A DNA stretch of 5,201 nt from an uncultured Bacilli bacterium (GCA_944363685.1 CALVUV010000093.1:1-5201), one strand, 5' to 3'; positions 1-5,201 are shown, counted from the first letter of the stretch. A program made the numbers and translations. Notes: a model not told the origin generated them from the sequence alone.

Positions 1-13
1 TCTCTAGAGGTAT

Positions 14-19
14 ATTATA
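14..19 (-). promoter_or_regulatory. Possible outward -10 element next to the direct repeats
   Basis: The minus strand reads TATAAT at 19-14, just downstream of the two direct repeats. At spacings of 15-18 bp upstream I see only T/A tracts (for example TTTAAA or TTTTTA) and no good -35 box. If real, it would drive a leftward gene outside the window, with the repeat cores centred roughly 22 and 46 bp upstream of the start site, as in an activator-dependent promoter. The surrounding DNA is almost pure A/T, so a chance match is likely. Confidence 0.25.
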
Positions 20-25
20 TAATAA

Positions 26-67
26 ATGTAACATTTTAAAAAAATCTCTATGTAACATTTTAAAAAA
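26..67. repeat. Two perfect 18-bp direct repeats, 24-bp period
   Basis: The sequence atgtaacattttaaaaaa occurs at 26-43 and again at 50-67, separated by 6 bp (atctct). Each copy begins with the near-palindrome ATGT-A-ACAT followed by a T/A tract. The hexamer tctcta occurs at 45-50 and also at 1-6, where it forms part of an 8-bp palindrome (ctctagag, 2-9). Copy 2 abuts the end of the small ORF and supplies the T-tract of the putative terminator there. Two readings fit: paired binding sites for a regulator of a gene to the left, or the repeat-bearing end of a mobile element. The sequence does not decide between them. The repeat itself is certain; its function is not. Confidence 0.85.
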
Positions 68-84
68 GCTTTAACAAGCATTTT
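62..84 (-). terminator. Weak candidate rho-independent terminator of the pgk-tpiA operon
   Basis: On the minus strand the last codons of the small ORF form GCTT-GTTA-AAGC (79-68), followed by six T (67-62). Flanking AAAA and TTTT can add four A-U pairs beyond a single T-T mismatch. The GC core is only 4 bp, so the hairpin is weak, but its position at the end of the last gene and the T-tract are as expected. The stop codon of the small ORF lies in the loop region. Confidence 0.4.
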
Positions 85-175
85 CTTTTAGTTTTTCTTT
101 TATTGTATTATAGTATTTTATAGCTTTTTCTATCGCTTCTTTTCTCATTTCTATTAATTCTTCTAAATCAGACAT
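71..175 (-). CDS. Small 34-residue charged helical protein, unknown function
   Basis: This 34-codon ORF starts with ATG at 175 and stops with TAA at 73-71. A good Shine-Dalgarno (AAGGAAG, 190-184) lies 8 nt before the ATG, and the ORF begins 21 nt after the tpiA stop, so it looks like a translated last gene of the operon. Fifteen of 34 residues are charged (D, E, K, R). Residues L4, I8, R11, I15, A18, Y22, I25 and L29 follow a 4-3 heptad pattern, hydrophobic at all but R11, which predicts an amphipathic helix or short coiled coil. There is no signal peptide or membrane segment, and the single Cys is the C-terminal residue. I do not recognise a family. It could be a complete small protein or the surviving 5' end of a longer gene cut by a rearrangement at the adjoining repeats. 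No homologue comparison was possible. Confidence 0.55.
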   Translation of the reverse strand: MSDLEELIEMRKEAIEKAIKYYNTIKEKLKENAC

Positions 176-196
176 ATTTTTCACTTCCTTAGCTTA

Positions 197-886
197 CTAT
201 TGTAACTTATCAAGAAACTCTTGTAAAGAAGAAAGTTTTAAAGATATTCCTCCTAATAGAAAGCCATCTATATTTTTAACTTGTTTTAATTCATCAATAT
301 TCTTTTCATTAGCACTACCACCGTATAGTATTTTCTTTTGATATGTTTCTTTTAGCATAGTAGTTACTTTTTCAATATCTTCATTTGTTGGAACAATACC
401 TGTACCTATTGCAAATATTGGTTCATAAGCAATGATAAATTCTTTAGATTTATCTATATCACTTAATAGATAGTCCATATCTTTTTTTATTTTATCTACA
501 TATTCTCCACTTTTATGTTCTTCTTGAGTATCTCCTATACAAATAATTGGTATTAAGTCATTAGAGAAGGCTTGTTCTAATTTTTGCTTACTTACATCAA
601 GACTTTCATTCATCTTAGTAGTTCTTTCACTGTGATTAATTAAAGTGTATGTCGCACCTAATGATTTAATAGCTTTTGCAGTAACTTCTCCTGTATAGGC
701 CCCCATTGCTTTACTACTTACATCTTCTGAAGCATATGTTATATTATTAGGTATTAATGGCAAGTAACAGGCGCTTGGTATTAAAATCATCTCATGATTA
801 TAGGTATTTAAACTCTTATAATCTTCTAAATACTTTAATATTTCATCTTTAGTAAAATTACTCTTGTGATTCAATGCTACTATCAT
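197..886 (-). CDS. tpiA: Triosephosphate isomerase (short, divergent form)
   Basis: This cytoplasmic enzyme interconverts dihydroxyacetone phosphate and glyceraldehyde-3-phosphate in glycolysis and gluconeogenesis. The 229-residue TIM barrel carries the expected active site: N6 and K8 in LNHKSN, H85 in TLINHSER, and E155 in AYEPIFAIGTG. The phosphate-binding loops GAYTGEV (62-68), YGGSAN (188-193) and DGFLLGG (207-213) are also present. It is about 20 residues shorter than usual bacterial TIMs (around 250). Loop 6 reads P-I-F-A-I-G-T-G-I-V-P, with F159 where Trp is common and I164 in place of the usual Lys after GTG; the usual CVGE is CIGD (116-119). The start at 886 has AAGGA (898-894) 7 nt upstream, inside the glycosyltransferase gene. 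The 29-bp overlap with that gene suggests coupled translation. All four catalytic residues are kept, so an active enzyme is expected. Confidence 0.95.
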   Translation of the reverse strand: MIVALNHKSNFTKDEILKYLEDYKSLNTYNHEMILIPSACYLPLIPNNITYASEDVSSKAMGAYTGEVTAKAIKSLGATYTLINHSERTTKMNESLDVSKQKLEQAFSNDLIPIICIGDTQEEHKSGEYVDKIKKDMDYLLSDIDKSKEFIIAYEPIFAIGTGIVPTNEDIEKVTTMLKETYQKKILYGGSANEKNIDELKQVKNIDGFLLGGISLKLSSLQEFLDKLQ

Positions 887-2135
887 TTTTCTTTCCTTCT
901 TTCCATTTGCTTTTTAGTTTTTCCACAAATCTTGTTGATAAAGGTTGTTTTTTATTATGTTTTTTGATTGCAACTTTATATACTTCTAAGATGCTATCGG
1001 CAAAACTAGATAAAGAATATTTTTTTATAGAGGCTTGGGCTTTATCTGTCAAGTTTTCTAGTTCTAGTTTATTGGTAGATAATTCATCTACTATTTGTAT
1101 ACATTCTTTTTTGTCTTTAAAAATACGTCCATTAAAATTATCTATAACAGCACTTTTAAAGGCATCATCATCAATACATATTACAGGAAGTGATGCTGCT
1201 AGTGCTTCAATAACTGTTAATCCTTGTGTTTCAGTAGTTGAGGCAGTTATAAAAGCATTAGCAATGTGATAATAACTAGGCATATCTTTCCAAGATATTT
1301 TTCCTGTAAAGATAATTCTATCTTGAAGATTTCTCTTCTTTACATCATTTCTATATTTCTCTTCATCAGGTCCATAGCCTACTATTAAAAGTTTAATATT
1401 TTTATTATTACATTTTTCTATTACATCTAAAAGAAAGGTAACGTTTTTCTCTTGTGCTAATCTTCCTACAAATAATAAGACAAAATCTTTTTTCTTAAAT
1501 CCTAAATAATGTTTTAAACGTGTTACTTTTAGTTTATCACTATTTTCTTTATAAAATCTTCTAGCATCTAGTCCTGTAGGGACAATATAAATATCCTTAT
1601 CATAGTGATATTCATCTCTAAATAAATGATATGTTTTTACAGTAGGTACTATAAAGGCATCTGCTGTATTATCACAATAAAATTTACTAAAATATTCTAC
1701 TGCTTTTTTACATCCCATATCAAAGAATTTAATATTTCTTGAAACATACCAAGTATAGTCTTTATACATTGTATGATAAGTGTGTACTAACGGTATATTA
1801 TATTGTTTAGCGAATAGTCTTGCAAATATACCCATACTAAGTTCTGTATGTGAATGGATTATTTCTAAATTCCATGATTTTATCCTGTTAATAACTTTTA
1901 AAGGATAGATACTAGACATTCTATAATCGTAAATTCCTAAAGGAATGCCTGGTATTCTTAGTATTCTTTCTTTTTCATCATAGTCATAAGTTTTACTATC
2001 TTGTCCTACAGTTACTATATAGACAGTATGGCCCTTTTGTTCAAGGGCCTTTTTTAGTGTTTCAACACTAGTCACTACGCCATTAACAGAAGGTACATAA
2101 GCATCTGTAAATAAACCTATATTCATTCCATGCAT
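858..2135 (-). CDS. GT4-family glycosyltransferase, probable diacylglycerol glucosyltransferase
   Basis: This 425-residue protein has a GT-B fold typical of family GT4 retaining glycosyltransferases. The N-terminal acceptor domain begins NIGLFTDAYVPSVNGVVTS (5-23), with the Gly-rich loop at N18-G19-V20 and the IIHSHTELSMG segment (92-102). The C-terminal donor domain has FVGRLAQEKN (222-231), VGYGPD (252-257) and the EX7E pair E302/E310 in TETQGLTVIEA. These features match the 1,2-diacylglycerol 3-glucosyltransferases of Firmicutes and Mollicutes, which transfer glucose from UDP-glucose to diacylglycerol at the inner membrane face. Substrate assignment is by resemblance only; other GT4 acceptors are possible. 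There is no signal peptide or transmembrane helix. A basic tail (about 390-416, rich in Lys) could bind anionic lipid. I chose the start at 2135 because AAAGGAGG (2150-2143) is 7 nt away; Met4 would be 16 nt away. It follows pgk by 23 bp and overlaps tpiA by 29 bp. Confidence 0.85.
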   Translation of the reverse strand: MHGMNIGLFTDAYVPSVNGVVTSVETLKKALEQKGHTVYIVTVGQDSKTYDYDEKERILRIPGIPLGIYDYRMSSIYPLKVINRIKSWNLEIIHSHTELSMGIFARLFAKQYNIPLVHTYHTMYKDYTWYVSRNIKFFDMGCKKAVEYFSKFYCDNTADAFIVPTVKTYHLFRDEYHYDKDIYIVPTGLDARRFYKENSDKLKVTRLKHYLGFKKKDFVLLFVGRLAQEKNVTFLLDVIEKCNNKNIKLLIVGYGPDEEKYRNDVKKRNLQDRIIFTGKISWKDMPSYYHIANAFITASTTETQGLTVIEALAASLPVICIDDDAFKSAVIDNFNGRIFKDKKECIQIVDELSTNKLELENLTDKAQASIKKYSLSSFADSILEVYKVAIKKHNKKQPLSTRFVEKLKSKWKEGKKNDSSIESQE

Positions 2136-2142
2136 AATACTT

Positions 2143-2150
2143 CCTCCTTT
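2143..2150 (-). promoter_or_regulatory. Ribosome binding site deciding the glycosyltransferase start
   Basis: AAAGGAGG sits in the 23-bp pgk-glycosyltransferase spacer, 7 nt before the ATG at 2135. An in-frame ATG three codons later (2126) would fit the usual family N-terminus (MNIGLF) but would be 16 nt away, so the upstream ATG is preferred. Confidence 0.8.
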
Positions 2151-2158
2151 AGTATAGT

Positions 2159-3337
2159 TTATTTTTCTTCTATGTTTTTTAAGCCTGGTAAATCTTTCCC
2201 TTCTAAATATTCTAGGGTAGCGCCACCACCAGTTGAGATATGATATAGCTTATCTGTAACGTTGCATGAAGATGCTGATGCGACTATATCTCCTCCTCCA
2301 AGTACTGTTTTAGCATTAATTTCTGTTAAGTAAGTTAAAACATCATTTGTTCCTTTTACGTAGTTTTTAAATTCATAAACACCAAGTGGTCCATTCCACA
2401 TAATAGTTTTAGCACTTGCTAAATTATTTTTAAAGATATTAATAGTATTAGGACCAATATCTAAGCCCATATCATTATCAGTTAGTTCTGTTATATCTTT
2501 AATAGTTCCTTTAGTATCAATATATTCATCATTACAAACTACATCTACTGGTAAGATAATCTTATCTTCATTTTCTTTTAGGATTTTTTTACAGAAAGAA
2601 AGAGCTTCTTCATCTAATAGAGAGTTACCTATATTATAACCTTCTGCTTTTAAGAAAGTAAAAGCCATTCCTCCTCCAATTAGAATCTTATCACATTTAG
2701 GAAGTAAATTTTCAATTAATCCTATCTTATCACTTACTTTAGCACCTCCTAATATTATTATAAATGGTCTATCAGGATTAAAAAGATAAGATAAAGCATT
2801 TAGTTCTTGTTCAACAAGTAATCCAACACAACTAGGTAAATATGTACTTATTCCAACATTAGAAGCATGGGCTCTATGAAGGGTACCAAAGGCATCATTA
2901 ACAAATACTTCTCCTAAACTTGCCCAATATTTAGCAAGTTCCATATCACAGCCACTTTCTTTTTTACCATCTAAGTCTTCATAACGAGTATTTTGCATTA
3001 GAATAATATCTCCATCTTTCATGTTAGAAGTAGCATTTTCTAATTCTTCTCCTCTTGTAGAATTTACAAAGGTTATATTTTTATCTAGTAGTTCGCTAAG
3101 TCTTGTAGCAACAACACTAAGGTCATTCTTAGTTTTATCTTCTTCATTTTTTACTCTACCTAAATGAGACATTAATATTATTTTAGCATTATGTTCTAAA
3201 CAATATTTAATAGTAGGTAGACTTTTTACTATTCTAGTATCATCTTTAATTTTACCATCTTTAATTGGAACATTAAAATCACATCTAATTATTACTTTTT
3301 TATTATTAATATTTAAATCTTTAATAGTTTTTTTCAT
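2159..3337 (-). CDS. pgk: Phosphoglycerate kinase
   Basis: This cytoplasmic glycolytic kinase transfers the acyl phosphate of 1,3-bisphosphoglycerate to ADP, giving ATP and 3-phosphoglycerate. Its 392 residues are full length for bacterial PGK. The N-terminal substrate domain has the basic patch: R18, D20 and N22 in RCDFNVP, R35 in DDTR, SHLGR (57-61), R118 in NTRYE and R155 in HRAHAS. The C-terminal nucleotide domain has GGAKVSDK (197-204) with K200 and K204, IGGGMAFTFLKAEG (220-233), WNGPLGVYE (314-322) and GGGDIVAS (347-354), followed by HISTGGGATLEYLEG (366-380). No key residue is missing. The start at 3337 has AGGAGGA (3353-3347) 9 nt upstream. A promoter lies directly before it, and it is probably the first gene of the pgk-glycosyltransferase-tpiA transcript. 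Confidence 0.98.
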   Translation of the reverse strand: MKKTIKDLNINNKKVIIRCDFNVPIKDGKIKDDTRIVKSLPTIKYCLEHNAKIILMSHLGRVKNEEDKTKNDLSVVATRLSELLDKNITFVNSTRGEELENATSNMKDGDIILMQNTRYEDLDGKKESGCDMELAKYWASLGEVFVNDAFGTLHRAHASNVGISTYLPSCVGLLVEQELNALSYLFNPDRPFIIILGGAKVSDKIGLIENLLPKCDKILIGGGMAFTFLKAEGYNIGNSLLDEEALSFCKKILKENEDKIILPVDVVCNDEYIDTKGTIKDITELTDNDMGLDIGPNTINIFKNNLASAKTIMWNGPLGVYEFKNYVKGTNDVLTYLTEINAKTVLGGGDIVASASSCNVTDKLYHISTGGGATLEYLEGKDLPGLKNIEEK

Positions 3338-3346
3338 ATGTTATTT

Positions 3347-3353
3347 TCCTCCT
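3347..3353 (-). promoter_or_regulatory. Strong pgk ribosome binding site
   Basis: AGGAGGA, a near-perfect anti-Shine-Dalgarno match, lies 9 nt before the pgk ATG. It begins about where the predicted pgk transcript starts, so the 5' leader would be very short if that promoter is used. Confidence 0.85.
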
Positions 3354-3359
3354 AATTAT

Positions 3360-3388
3360 ATTGTAGTCTTTTTCTTATATTTTTTCAA
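3360..3388 (-). promoter_or_regulatory. Probable housekeeping promoter for pgk operon
   Basis: On the minus strand TTGAAA (3388-3383) and TACAAT (3365-3360) are separated by exactly 17 bp, each one base from the sigma-A consensus. The start site would fall near 3353, giving a leader of about 16 nt that begins at the ribosome binding site. An exact TATAAT overlaps just downstream (3360-3355), but it has no -35 box at a proper distance and would place the start inside the Shine-Dalgarno. No operator or riboswitch is evident in this 89-bp intergenic stretch. Confidence 0.65.
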
Positions 3389-3426
3389 TGTTTCTTATAT
3401 TTATAACGGTATTGTAATAATGAAAT

Positions 3427-4200
3427 TTAATAAGGGTTATTACTTATAATTTTTTCTTTAAAATAAGTTAGTTTTTTTATTTTATCTTCTGAATATTCTT
3501 TAAAATTTATTTTTGTTTCATCTATAATTTTATAATCTTCTTTTGTTATGGCATTAAAACCTCTATTTTCTAAAAATAAGTTTATGACTACTAAATCTAT
3601 CAACCGAAAAGCTTTGGTTTTGTTAAATTTAGGATTATTTTCATCATTAATGGCTAATCTTTTTAATCTAGCATTTTTGGCATTAGACCAATCATCTGTT
3701 CCGTTATCTATATATTCATATGGATTTTTTATATTAGTATAGAACGCTAGAGTCCAAGAACGAATTAATAAATCATAGTCATTACCTGGTTCTATTCTTG
3801 AAATAAAGTCTAATTCTATTTCTTCATCAAACGTTATTAGACTAGAACATACAATATTGAAAAGTAAATTTTTATTTTTTTCGACAGTATATATTTTCTT
3901 TAATAAGTCTATATTAGGAATAGAAAATCTTCCAAGATAATAAATTAAACTTTCTTTTAAAGAAAATAATTCTTCTTTAGATAAACTATCTATTTCTTTA
4001 AAGGTGTCAGAATAACACATTTTTAAAATAGATTCTAGTCTATTATAAATTTTTTGTTGTTCTTCTAGAGGTAAAGCCAAAAAATCTTTACGAATTTTAT
4101 CAGTAATTTCATTATTTTCTGATATCTTTATTAGTAAGTTGACTGTATTGGAATCATTAGTTAGCATTGATTCTATTAGATTTCTAGTATCATTACTCAT
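3427..4200 (-). CDS. Hypothetical helical protein between gap and pgk
   Basis: I do not recognise this 257-residue protein. It is rich in Lys, Glu, Asn, Ile and Leu, appears almost entirely alpha-helical, and has no signal peptide, transmembrane segment or visible nucleotide- or metal-binding motif. Helical segments alternate through about residues 5-120 (for example LPLEEQQKIYNRLESILKM, 43-61), which could fit a HEAT-like or other helical-repeat fold; that is a guess. A more distinctive stretch at 147-182 runs RSWTLAFYTNIKNPYEY, then DDWSNAKNARLKRLA. The last 60 residues are highly charged. The start at 4200 is chosen because AAAGGAG (4216-4210) is 9 nt away; the in-frame ATG at 4209 directly abuts the Shine-Dalgarno with no spacer. 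It has its own promoter after the gap terminator and no evident terminator of its own, so transcripts may read into pgk. Reading frame, RBS and composition support a real gene. Confidence 0.85.
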   Translation of the reverse strand: MSNDTRNLIESMLTNDSNTVNLLIKISENNEITDKIRKDFLALPLEEQQKIYNRLESILKMCYSDTFKEIDSLSKEELFSLKESLIYYLGRFSIPNIDLLKKIYTVEKNKNLLFNIVCSSLITFDEEIELDFISRIEPGNDYDLLIRSWTLAFYTNIKNPYEYIDNGTDDWSNAKNARLKRLAINDENNPKFNKTKAFRLIDLVVINLFLENRGFNAITKEDYKIIDETKINFKEYSEDKIKKLTYFKEKIISNNPY

Positions 4201-4209
4201 AAATAACAT

Positions 4210-4216
4210 CTCCTTT
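4210..4216 (-). promoter_or_regulatory. Ribosome binding site deciding the hypothetical gene's start
   Basis: AAAGGAG is immediately followed by an in-frame ATG (4209) and, 9 nt later, by a second ATG (4200). Ribosomes need several nucleotides of spacing, so the second ATG is the likely start and the protein begins MSNDTRN. Confidence 0.8.
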
Positions 4217-4222
4217 AAATAG

Positions 4223-4231
4223 ATTATAGCA
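4223..4231 (-). promoter_or_regulatory. Extended -10 promoter for the hypothetical gene
   Basis: The minus strand reads TGCTATAAT (4231-4223), a perfect TGn-TATAAT extended -10. The best -35 candidate, TTGTTT (4253-4248), is weak and 19 bp away, as is common where the TG motif is present. The promoter sits just after the gap terminator and 7 nt before the ribosome binding site, so the gene would have a leader of about 15-20 nt. Confidence 0.65.
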
Positions 4232-4250
4232 TAGTTTATGATGATTTAAA

Positions 4251-4276
4251 CAAAAAGAAAAAGAGCATAAGCTCTT
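4251..4276 (-). terminator. Rho-independent terminator of gap
   Basis: On the minus strand AAGAGC (4276-4271), loop TTAT and GCTCTT (4266-4261) form a 6-bp hairpin followed by TTTCTTTTTG (4260-4251). The first two bases of the stem are the last two of the gap stop codon, so hairpin and coding end overlap by two bases. The stem is short but the U-tract is good. Confidence 0.75.
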
Positions 4277-5201
4277 ATATGTTTGCAACGTATTTTGCAA
4301 CTCTTACGTACTGTGCAGTATAACTCATTTCATTGTCATACCATGCTACTACTTTAACTAGTTGTTCTCCATCTACTTCACTAATTGATGTAAGTAGACT
4401 ATCAACTAGACTACCATAGTGCATTCCTATTGTATCACTTGATACGATTGGATCTGTTGTATATCCTAGAGTTTCATTTGTATTATTTTTTAAGGCTTCA
4501 TTTATTTCTTCAACTGTAGTATTTTTATTAAGTTTTAATACTAAATCAACAACAGAACCTGTAGTTACAGGAACTCTCATGGCTGTTCCTTCCATTTTTC
4601 CTTCTAGGTTAGGTAATACTTTACCGATAGCTGATGCTGCACCAGTTGATGCTGGTACAATATTGGCAGCACTTGCTCTACCACGACGAGCATAAATTCC
4701 TTTTTTATGAGCAACGTCTAATGTAGCTTGGTCATTTGTGTAAGCATGAACTGTAGTCATATATCCTTGTTTAATACCAAAGTTATCATCTAATACTTTT
4801 AGAACTGGAGCTAGACAGTTAGTAGTACAACTTGCAGCAGAGATAATCTTTTCGCTTCCATCTAATATATCATGATTAACATTATAGACAATAGTTTTAA
4901 CATCTCCTTTAGCAGGAGCTGATATTATTACTTTTTTAGCACCAGCATTGATATGAGCCATAGCTTTCTCATCACTTGTAAATTTACCAGTACATTCTAA
5001 GACAATATCAATATCTAAATCTTTCCAAGGTAATAGATTAGGATCTGTTTCAGCATATACTTTAATTTTCTTATCTCCTACTACAATATTATCTCCTTCA
5101 AAAGATATTTCATTTTCTTTATACCTTCTATGTGATGTATCATATTTAAGTAAGTAAGCAAGTTGTTCTGCATCTGTTAAATCGTTAATAGCTACTACTT
5201 C
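4275..5201 (-). CDS. gap: Glyceraldehyde-3-phosphate dehydrogenase (5' end outside window)
   Basis: This glycolytic enzyme oxidises glyceraldehyde-3-phosphate with NAD+ and inorganic phosphate to 1,3-bisphosphoglycerate. The frame stays open to the right edge, giving 308 residues; about 25-30 N-terminal residues, including the Rossmann GFGRIGR motif, lie outside. Visible residue numbers: the NAD-ribose segment AINDLTDAEQLAYLLKYDT (4-22), whose Asp fits NAD+ preference; ASCTTNC with catalytic C125 (codon 4829-4827); H152 in TTVHAYT, 27 residues later as in the family; STGAA (185-189); R209 in MRVPV; and WYDNEMSY near the C-terminus. It reads as the glycolytic, GapA-like phosphorylating form rather than the NADP-dependent non-phosphorylating one. 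An internal ATG at 4961 lies mid-domain and is not the start. A terminator overlaps the stop codon, so gap is probably transcribed separately from the genes downstream. Confidence 0.97.
   Translation of the reverse strand, partial: EVVAINDLTDAEQLAYLLKYDTSHRRYKENEISFEGDNIVVGDKKIKVYAETDPNLLPWKDLDIDIVLECTGKFTSDEKAMAHINAGAKKVIISAPAKGDVKTIVYNVNHDILDGSEKIISAASCTTNCLAPVLKVLDDNFGIKQGYMTTVHAYTNDQATLDVAHKKGIYARRGRASAANIVPASTGAASAIGKVLPNLEGKMEGTAMRVPVTTGSVVDLVLKLNKNTTVEEINEALKNNTNETLGYTTDPIVSSDTIGMHYGSLVDSLLTSISEVDGEQLVKVVAWYDNEMSYTAQYVRVAKYVANI

Noticed and set aside
18..23. Plus-strand TATAAT as a rightward promoter
   Set aside because: Its -35 would lie partly outside the window and no plus-strand gene follows.
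26..67. CRISPR array
   Set aside because: Only two 18-bp units with a 6-bp spacer; repeat and spacer are far too short.
874..1269. 131-codon plus-strand ORF
   Set aside because: It lies wholly antisense to the glycosyltransferase C-terminal domain (only its first bases also reach tpiA), whose conserved motifs are clear. Its Ser/Leu/Phe-rich product is typical of a reverse-strand shadow.
3355..3360. Exact TATAAT as the main pgk -10
   Set aside because: No -35 sequence at 16-18 bp, and the start would fall within the ribosome binding site; the overlapping TACAAT has a matching TTGAAA 17 bp upstream.
3428..3442. Inverted repeat taataa-ggg-ttatta at the end of the hypothetical gene as a terminator
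   Set aside because: The stem is only six A/T pairs with a three-base loop and no T-tract follows on the minus strand.
3548..3742. 64-codon plus-strand ORF
   Set aside because: Antisense to the hypothetical gene, which has a good ribosome binding site and promoter; this ORF has neither.
4201..4209. Start of the hypothetical gene at 4209
   Set aside because: That ATG directly abuts the Shine-Dalgarno with no spacer; the ATG at 4200 has 9 nt spacing.
4275..4961. gap gene starting at the ATG at 4961
   Set aside because: The frame continues upstream to the window edge with clear GAPDH sequence, so this Met is internal.

Overview
The window is a low-GC (strongly AT-rich) bacterial chromosome segment in which every supported gene lies on the minus strand. 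It encodes the triose-phosphate section of glycolysis. In transcription order (right to left) it holds gap (GAPDH, start beyond the right edge), an unrecognised 257-residue protein gene, pgk (phosphoglycerate kinase), a GT4-family glycosyltransferase, tpiA (triosephosphate isomerase) and a 34-codon small ORF. The base composition, the strong AGGAGG-type ribosome binding sites and GAPDH/PGK sequences of Firmicutes type suggest a member of the Bacilli/Mollicutes-related Firmicutes, perhaps an uncultured host-associated lineage. All ten tryptophan codons I checked are TGG, and no reading frame contains an internal TGA, so the mycoplasma code (TGA = Trp) is not indicated. The lineage is an inference; I cannot place it to genus.

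Layout. At 4275-5201 is gap, missing about 25-30 N-terminal residues and ending in a small hairpin terminator that overlaps its stop codon (4251-4276). At 3427-4200 is the unknown gene, behind its own extended -10 promoter (4223-4231). The 89-bp gap at 3338-3426 carries a good promoter for pgk (TTGAAA, 17 bp, TACAAT). From there pgk (2159-3337), the glycosyltransferase (858-2135), tpiA (197-886) and the small ORF (71-175) are tightly packed: 23 bp between pgk and the glycosyltransferase, a 29-bp overlap into tpiA, and 21 bp to the small ORF. They probably form one transcript. A weak hairpin (62-84) may end it. The left edge holds two perfect 18-bp direct repeats 24 bp apart (26-43, 50-67) in very AT-rich DNA, next to a possible outward minus-strand -10 element.

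How the genes work together. TpiA interconverts DHAP and glyceraldehyde-3-phosphate. GAPDH oxidises and phosphorylates the latter to 1,3-bisphosphoglycerate. PGK then recovers ATP as 3-phosphoglycerate is formed. The glycosyltransferase most resembles diacylglycerol glucosyltransferases that make membrane glycolipids. Its presence inside the operon may link glycolytic expression to membrane lipid synthesis, but that is inference. The downstream glycolytic genes gpm and eno, which often follow tpiA in Firmicutes, are not in the visible part. Most of the window is ordinary core metabolism. The less explained parts are the unknown gene between gap and pgk, the small ORF, and the direct repeats at the left edge.
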